Assembly (NCBI GenBank): GCA_963920575.1
Contig: OY986973.1
Span: 16,974,062-17,038,061 of the forward strand
Length of the DNA: 64,000 nucleotides
Direction of reading: 5' to 3'
Source of the DNA: Narthecium ossifragum
Lineage: Eukaryota > Streptophyta > Magnoliopsida > Dioscoreales > Nartheciaceae
The notes beneath the pieces were generated by a model that searched no databases, had not been told where the DNA came from, and was given only the letters and a program-made list of their open reading frames with translations. This document shows, in pieces, positions 57,929 through 64,000 of this stretch. How positions within the stretch are numbered: the first letter of the stretch is position 1; each line of letters begins with the position of its first letter. The position numbers were made by a program, and so were the translations under genes.

Positions 57929-60530
57929 TATCATACCCCGACCCAGAAAACCCATCCGAGCCGAGGCGAGAGGGGAAACCTACATTATTTATCTCCAAGT
58001 GGCGCGATACAAAGCGGAATTATAGATAAACTTAAACAAAATACATATTCCAGAGGTGAAACAGAAATTCAATTCATATATTCATCAAGTTGTACTGATA
58101 CAAGATTAAATACAAAATTCTCTAAGTAAAGATATTATACATATATCCCAAAAGTCCTCGAAATGATGTTTACAATTTACAAACTGCCAAAGTACAACAA
58201 TCTTCCTGTAGCAACCTCAAGCACCTCTGGATGTAGTTGCGCCTCCAAAAGCTAATCCCGTCGGCTCTACTGAAGGAGAACTGGCGCCTGCACCTGCAAA
58301 CGCAGCCCGGGTAGGAGTGAGCGATAAGCTCAGTAGGGTTCTACTCTATGGCACACTGAAGGGAGGAAAACAACAACAGTATCGTTTCTCCGCCTAAGTC
58401 TAAAGGAAGCCACGGGTCCCACAACCCTATCGATGTCCCAAAGGCTCCTGTCATGAAACCTCTCTCCTGAACGTGTTACCAGGAGGCCACGAAACAGTAA
58501 CATACAGGATCACCCTTACCCAAGCTGGAACACCATGCCTTGGGGAACCACGTCGAGAACGCATCGACAACCATCCTTAGCACTTGGCCTTGGAGAACCG
58601 ACACAACCTCTAAACCTCAAACAAAGCTCAGAGTCAACTATCGCAAATCCTCAACACATGAGATTTAGATGATACAAGATCACACCCTACTCCTGACTAC
58701 CCAGCCATGGCCCTAAGGCTAGATCCGAGCTACCCGAGAGCCTCGGATCGGCTACCCAAATCATCGCCCGCCTAACCTCAAATGCCTTTAATGCAATCAA
58801 GATGCATGCCATGCTCAGGCATAGATAACAAGATTTAAGCATGCAACAAGATGTCATTAATCATACAGGGCCAGGCATAGCTTACAGCTAGCCAAAGGGT
58901 AAGCATAGCAAGGGCCTCAAATACAGACAATCTATGCTAACCAAACAAAGATACTGAGCCAAGCATTGAACACAGATATACAATAGTCTTCAGTGCTCTC
59001 TTGCACCTGACAGACTAAGGTTCCACAGTTACCCCACAGGTAACTGGCTACATTTATACAATAGCCCTCGGCACTCGCCGGCAACAGGCTAAGGTTCCAC
59101 ATTAAATAGCACTCATAGCTAGCTAATGGTTAAGCAACCCAATAAAGTATTTAACTACTTATCAAATACGTATTAAATGCGATCAAAATCATAGAGTTGC
59201 CCAAAAAGGAAAATACTTGAATCGATCCTCAAACTTGATAGAAATCCTTTGAAAACTCCACATACATGCTTCCCAACATGTTTAGATATTAATCACAAAT
59301 CAAGTCCATCCAAGAAAAGCCAGAAAACCAAGTTCAAGGGCCCACGAACGATGTCATGGTCGATCCGACGATCGACCGTGAGGCCACGGACGATGTCACG
59401 GTCGATGCGACGGTCGACCGTGAGACCAAGGCGAAGAAAACCAAAGGGGCGACGGTCGATCCACTCATCGACCCTGGGAAGCCCAAAACCAAACAGAGCC
59501 TCACGGACGATGCGACGGTCGATCCGACGGTCGACCGTGAGGCGGGATGAAAACAAAGAGGAAGCCCACGGTCGATCGGTGCATCGACCGTGGGAGGCCA
59601 AAATCCCGACAGAGCCTGACGGACGATGCGACGGTCGACCGTCAGGCCCCGAAAGAGCGTATCAACGCTTGACGGTCGATCCACCGATCGACCGTCGGGC
59701 CTTAGGCACAGTTCATCAGAACAGTGCCGGAAATCCAATTTCTTGGATTTCAAGGATCAATTCAGGTTGGAATTCGATGAAACTTTGCAAACATGTGTAA
59801 TCAACGATGGGGAAAACAATGGTGCAAAGAAATCATATTTTTGACGGTTAAATCACCAATTTAGATTAAAATGGCCGAAAACCGATAAACGACGATAATA
59901 CGAGATTCAACCGATCAAATACGGAAATCGCGAGGTAGGAATACTCGAAATCGTTCACATCACACATGCTACAAGTTACATAACATTCTAATAAGTACTC
60001 CTACAGCGAAAATACAATAAACCTATCCTAGGAGAACCCGATCCTAAGATCGAGGTAGAAACACCTACCTGAAGAGATAGGGCAGCTCCTCCACGCATTC
60101 TCCAACTCCAATCGCCGGAAGCCGCTCCTCTAAATCCATACTCCGATGCCCCAGCACCCAGCCGCAGGAGAGAGAGAGAAGAAAGAGAATGGCAGGAGAA
60201 GGAAAAGAAGGAAAGAAAGAGAAAGAGGAAGGCTTAAATAGGAAGCTGAAATTGATCACAGCCGTCCGATTCGATCTCTCCCGATCGAGCTCCGATTTTC
60301 CGATCGGACGCACCCCAAAGGTTCTAATCAAACACATACATCAATCAAAGGCCATGTGTGCAACGCGGGTGTGAAACTGACCACCAAAGAGCATATTTAC
60401 CAAAATGCCACTGGGGTCAAAAACAGCGATGCGATCAACCGATCGCATCCCAAGGCCAACCGAGCCAAACCACAAACCCAGACCCTCGACCTAACGCGGT
60501 CGGACTGGGTTGGAGGTACGGGTCCTCACA
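57929..60530 (-). mobile_element. LTR E inserted in element A zinc knuckle, perfect TSD
   Basis: CAGTC occurs at 57924-57928 and 60531-60535. In minus sense it starts TGTGAGGACCCGTACC and ends GGGGTATGATA, so the final CA has become TA. 2602 bp. A CGGTCGAT/GTCGACCG array lies at 59344-59700 and weaker GATCG words at 60265-60310, just upstream of TATTTAAGCC (about 60241-60232). No interior, so a solo LTR. Confidence 0.9.
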
Positions 60531-60535
60531 CAGTC

Positions 60536-61545
60536 TCTACGGTAGTGCCCCGGCTGCCCGCACTGAAAGCACGTGGGCGACGGGCCGCTAGGCTACTGAC
60601 CCTGGCCTCCCCTGACGAAGCCTGCCCAGATGACCCGACCGCCAGTAGAAACGGGGCTGGTGGGCTCGGTAGTGGCTGCTGATACTGCAGTGCATGCAGC
60701 TGCTGCTGCTGAAAGGGTCGCTGCCGCCGCTGCTACCCCCTACCGAACCCCCCTCTGCCCTGGTGTCGCTGCTGCGTGCTGGTGAAGGGTCCCGGTGGAA
60801 CTACCCGGCACCTGTCATCCCGCAACTGAGCCTCTACTGACAAGGTGCAGTTCAGGATCGCTGAGTACGACTGGAAGTAGTGTGAGCTGGTCTGCCGCCG
60901 GATCTCTGGCCGAAGTCCCCACTCGAACTGCCGCACCCTGGCTGTCTGATCTACTGCAACTGCCTCCGCAAACCGAACAAGGTGCGTGAACCTGGAGGCA
61001 TACTTCTGAATGGAGCAAGTACCCTACAATAGGGACTGGTACTCACGGGTCAGGGCGTCACGTACACTCGCCGGGAAATGCACGTCCAAGAACATCGCCC
61101 TGAACTCCTCCCACAGTGGCACCTCTCCGTCACTGGTATGCTGGGCGGTGCGCCACCAGTCACGGGCGTCTCCGTCGAGCTGGAACGCCACGAGGGTGAC
61201 CCAAACCCGGTCGTCCTCGACGAAGAGAGCATCCAAGATGCGTGAGACTCCGTCGAGCCTGTCGTCCGTTGCGGTCGGATCTCCAGACCTACCGCTGAAC
61301 CTGGGCGGGTTCAGCTGCTGGAAAGCCATCGTGATAGCCACCGAGGCCCGCCCGTCGACAGAAACAGGGGCCTCCTCCTCGGCGAGGAAGACCTCTGCCT
61401 GCGCGACCGAAACCGCCGCTGGTGATGGTACAGTCCGTCTAGCCCGGACCACCCTGACAGGAGCAGTCCGGTCTGGTCGGGCGGGTCGACCAGGTCGTGC
61501 CCCACACCGACCGGCAATTGGAGGTCGGCCGCGAGCTCCCAACAT
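60536..61545 (-). pseudogene. Element A gag
   Basis: Starts at about 61545 with an Arg/Pro-rich N-terminus. The Retrotrans_gag domain follows: LNPPRFSGRSGDP, VAFQLDGDARDWW, PLWEEFRAMFLDVHFPASVR. A stop at 61024-61026 interrupts it, then KYASRFTHLVRFAEAVA, a Gln-rich stretch and the zinc knuckle CFQCGQPGHYRRDC at about 60572-60531. LTR E is inserted in the last Cys codon of the knuckle. Confidence 0.85.
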
Positions 61546-61734
61546 CTACACGATCACCAACAGCAAACGAGCTTTCACTCGTCAGAAAATGGCAAAACAA
61601 ATAGCACAACAATAAAGCGGAAGACATCCACAACACAAGGAGAGCATGCACGGATGTTTTTGACAAAGAACTAACCCATTCCACGCTCAATCTCAACCGT
61701 ATCCTGATCCTACTCCCTAGGATCTACAGCCTAT

Positions 61735-61746
61735 GCTCCGATACCA
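61735..61746 (-). other. Primer-binding site of element A (tRNA-iMet type)
   Basis: Minus strand TGGTATCGGAGC, one mismatch to the standard TGGTATCAGAGC, three bases inside the 5' LTR end. This fixes the element's orientation as minus. Confidence 0.85.
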
Positions 61747-61749
61747 AGT

Positions 61750-64000
61750 TGTCGTGCTCCGACCCGCGTAGGCCCAACCGGGCCTGGCGACGTGAACCGG
61801 AACCTAACCTACTGCGGAAATTTTGACGAGGTTTCCCTCTAATCATAGTGGTCTCCCTAGCAATTCACAATCATCCTGTATTAACATACAATTACAAACC
61901 TCAAAGATCGAAACTGAATATATATAAGTCCTCAACAGGGTAAAAGTTATACAAAATCTCTACCGTAGGAGGCTAACTAAACAAAAGATAGAACAGACGA
62001 TCGCCGCACCTCAAGCACCGCCAGACGCCGCCACGTCACCAAACACCGGCCGGGTAGGGGCAACCGAAGAAGAGCTAGCGCCAGCAACTGCAAAACGCAG
62101 CCCGGGTAGGAGTGAGCACTAAGCTCAGCAGGGACACTACACTACGACACTCATAAGGGAGGGAACACAACAGTGTCGCCCCCAAGTCTATCCTAGGTGT
62201 ATACAAGGGTCCCATAACCCTACCGGAAGTCCGTGAACGCAGGCCCAAAACACTGCAGACTCACAACAGGACACTGAACACTGTTTGGCGGGCCAGGACA
62301 CCGCTGGGTAGGCACTCCTCGACCCAAGAGTCAAGAACACCGGACTCCGGCTACACCTCAGATACAATTGGAGTCGACACGACCTCTAAATATCAAACTA
62401 CATGTATTCAGGTCATCTAACCCTATCACCGAAATCGACTGAATACTACAAATCGAGTCCTGGACCAAGCTACCCGCAACGGTCCTAGAGCTAGATCCGG
62501 ACTACCCGAAAGCCCCGGATCGGCGATCAACCCATCGCCAACGTCCTACACAGATGCAACTAATGCACAAGCAATGCATGTTATGAGCACACGCAGGAAT
62601 ATACAGATAAGCATGCATCAGTATGTGATTGTATATTAAACAAGGTCTGGGCGCGGCACCCTGCCGGCCCGGGGTGGTGAACAGGTAAATAAGGTCTAGG
62701 AGCTACTACAGTGGTACCGCCACCAACTGTCAGCAGTCCGCCAGAATACCTGCATCGGGAAGCAGCCCCGCAAATAACAGCTCACAGATATCACAGTTAA
62801 AGCCCTCGGCGCATGCTGGCATGCAAGGCTAAGGAAAGCTGTAGGGCTACCCGCACGTTTATTCTAAACATCCCGGGAGTCATCACTCCCCCGGTTGACC
62901 ACTGCCCCTATTATAGGGCTAACATGCTTAAACATATGTACCAGGTATAAGACAATAAAGAAAACTGTACATGCAAAGCCCCGCGAGCAAAACCAAGAAG
63001 AATTTCTCTCTCTGCCATAGACAGATCAATCCTTCCCCCCAAGGGACGATCGATTCTAGTCGCGGTAGGGAACAATCTCTCCATATCGTGCCGAGTAAGA
63101 TCGATCCTTACCCCCAAGGGACGATCGATTCTAGTCGCGGTAGGGAACATCCTCACTGCCGTGCCAAGGAGGATCGATCCTTCCCCCCAAGGGACGATCG
63201 ATCCTACTCGCGACGAGGGGGGATCCCATGCTAACCAAGGCACAAGGATCGATCGTCCTCACCCGAGAATGATCGATCCTGCTCGGGTTCAGCATGACCA
63301 ACAAAGAAGGATCGATCCCTCTCATAAAAGGATCGATCGTTTTGGGTTCTCTGGCAAACCTCCGGCGAGAAATACCGTCGGAAAACTCCACCAAATTCAA
63401 CAAAACCTTGGGATCTAGTAATACTAAGGACCAGGAGTCTAAAACCGGTGGAAATACTACAATCTAACAAGTATATAACAAGATCTAAGCAAAAGATCAC
63501 AGACATCCGGAAAAACCTCCAAAAACCCGGAAGAAATGTAGGTAGGATCCCTACCTAAGCAATAGCAGCTTCAATCCCAGCTGCTAGGCCTTGGATCGTC
63601 CAAAACCTCTTGGAAATTCAGAAAATCTTAGCTCAAGAACTCGGATTTCAAAAGAGATTCAAGTAAGAAGGTTACGTCCGTTTTATAGACAAACGAACCG
63701 ACCTAAGCAGGATCGATCCGTCCAAAAGGAACGATCGATCCGTCCAAGAGAGCGATCGATCCATCCCAAGAGGAACGATCGATCCTTCTCAATGATCCGA
63801 CTTCTTGGTATTGAACGATCGATCCTTCTAGCAAGGAAGGATCAATCCTTTTTTCGCAGGAAGTTAGACTTGGGCTAAAACTTAAGCCCAAGCCCGGATC
63901 TTTCGATCCCGGGTCCCACTAACCATTCTATCCAAACATTAACACAGCCATGGTCAGTGTGTGCATACGCGGGTGTGAAACTAGCCGATAAGGCGCAATT
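61750..64000 (-). mobile_element. 5' LTR of element A, cut by window end
   Basis: Matches the 3' LTR (35758-38048) throughout, with small differences; about 60 bases are missing at the window edge. Palindrome clusters lie at 63840-63705, next to TATAAAACGG (63687-63678), and at 63330-63020. It has one extra palindrome unit near 63246-63263 relative to the 3' LTR. Confidence 0.88.

Larger units (their letters stand above)
35758..64000 (-). mobile_element. Element A: Ty3 chromovirus (Tekay/Del-like), minus sense, split by nested insertions
   Basis: In minus sense: 5' LTR (beyond 64000 to 61750), primer site, gag, LTR E insertion (57929-60530), protease-RT-RNase H-integrase (to about 54446), element B insertion (38243-54445), chromodomain end (38242-38049), 3' LTR (38048-35758). 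Polyprotein pieces on the two sides of each insertion are consecutive parts of one gag-pol. All pieces carry stops or frameshifts. The window ends about 60 bases before the end of the 5' LTR. Confidence 0.85.

Noticed and set aside
59249..59800. Repetitive 183-codon frame, and similar CRISPR-like regular spacing of palindromes
   Set aside because: The repeats are short palindromes in an LTR of a plant genome with irregular spacing and no cas genes; neither a CRISPR array nor a gene.

Overview
This is plant nuclear DNA: one ordinary host gene beside a deep nest of transposable elements. The only intact host gene is an NPR3/NPR4-type salicylic-acid co-receptor on the minus strand (8544 to 4082, four exons, 593 residues). 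Its first exon is GC-rich and the later ones are not, a gradient common in monocots. That and the element content suggest a flowering plant, probably a non-grass monocot; the species is inference only.

Left part (1-31 kb). Bases 1-1204 look like part of a minus-sense LTR. At 1803-3304 five Helitron-like units lie head to tail or nested. The NPR gene follows. Beyond it are a possible TIR element (10.6-11.3 kb), a 5'-truncated LINE with a 10-bp target duplication (11808-12930), a complete Cassandra TRIM with 5S-rRNA-derived LTRs and a perfect duplication (13100-13897), a decayed copia element whose reverse transcriptase is deleted (about 14.6-18.0 kb), and a solo LTR (18011-19693). Next is a probable MULE (about 19.8-27.25 kb) holding an AGTTACTTTCC motif array and a PPR gene fragment, split by two nested LTRs (21593-26663). 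A second MULE with a 9-bp duplication lies at 28768-31422.

Right part (31.4-64 kb) is one nest. A gypsy-type LTR (fragments 31447-31780 and 35630-35757) received a gag-only copia-like element H (31781-35629) and a minus-sense chromovirus A (35758 to beyond 64000). Element A was split by LTR E (57929-60530) and by a plus-sense Tat/Athila element B (38243-54445). B in turn holds a solo LTR of family A (41377-43680), a 5'-LTR-plus-gag fragment of a second Tat element I (47183 to about 50880) and solo LTR C (52681-54339). Five-base target duplications support most of these joins. All polyproteins are broken except the H gag.

The most unusual signal cuts across the elements. LTRs of unrelated families (copia, chromovirus, Tat, Cassandra) carry clusters of short palindromes of the GATCGATC or CGGTCGAT/ATCGACCG type. 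In most families the cluster lies just upstream of a likely TATA box, and it differs by whole units between the two LTRs of one element. It reads like a shared, fast-turning-over promoter module.
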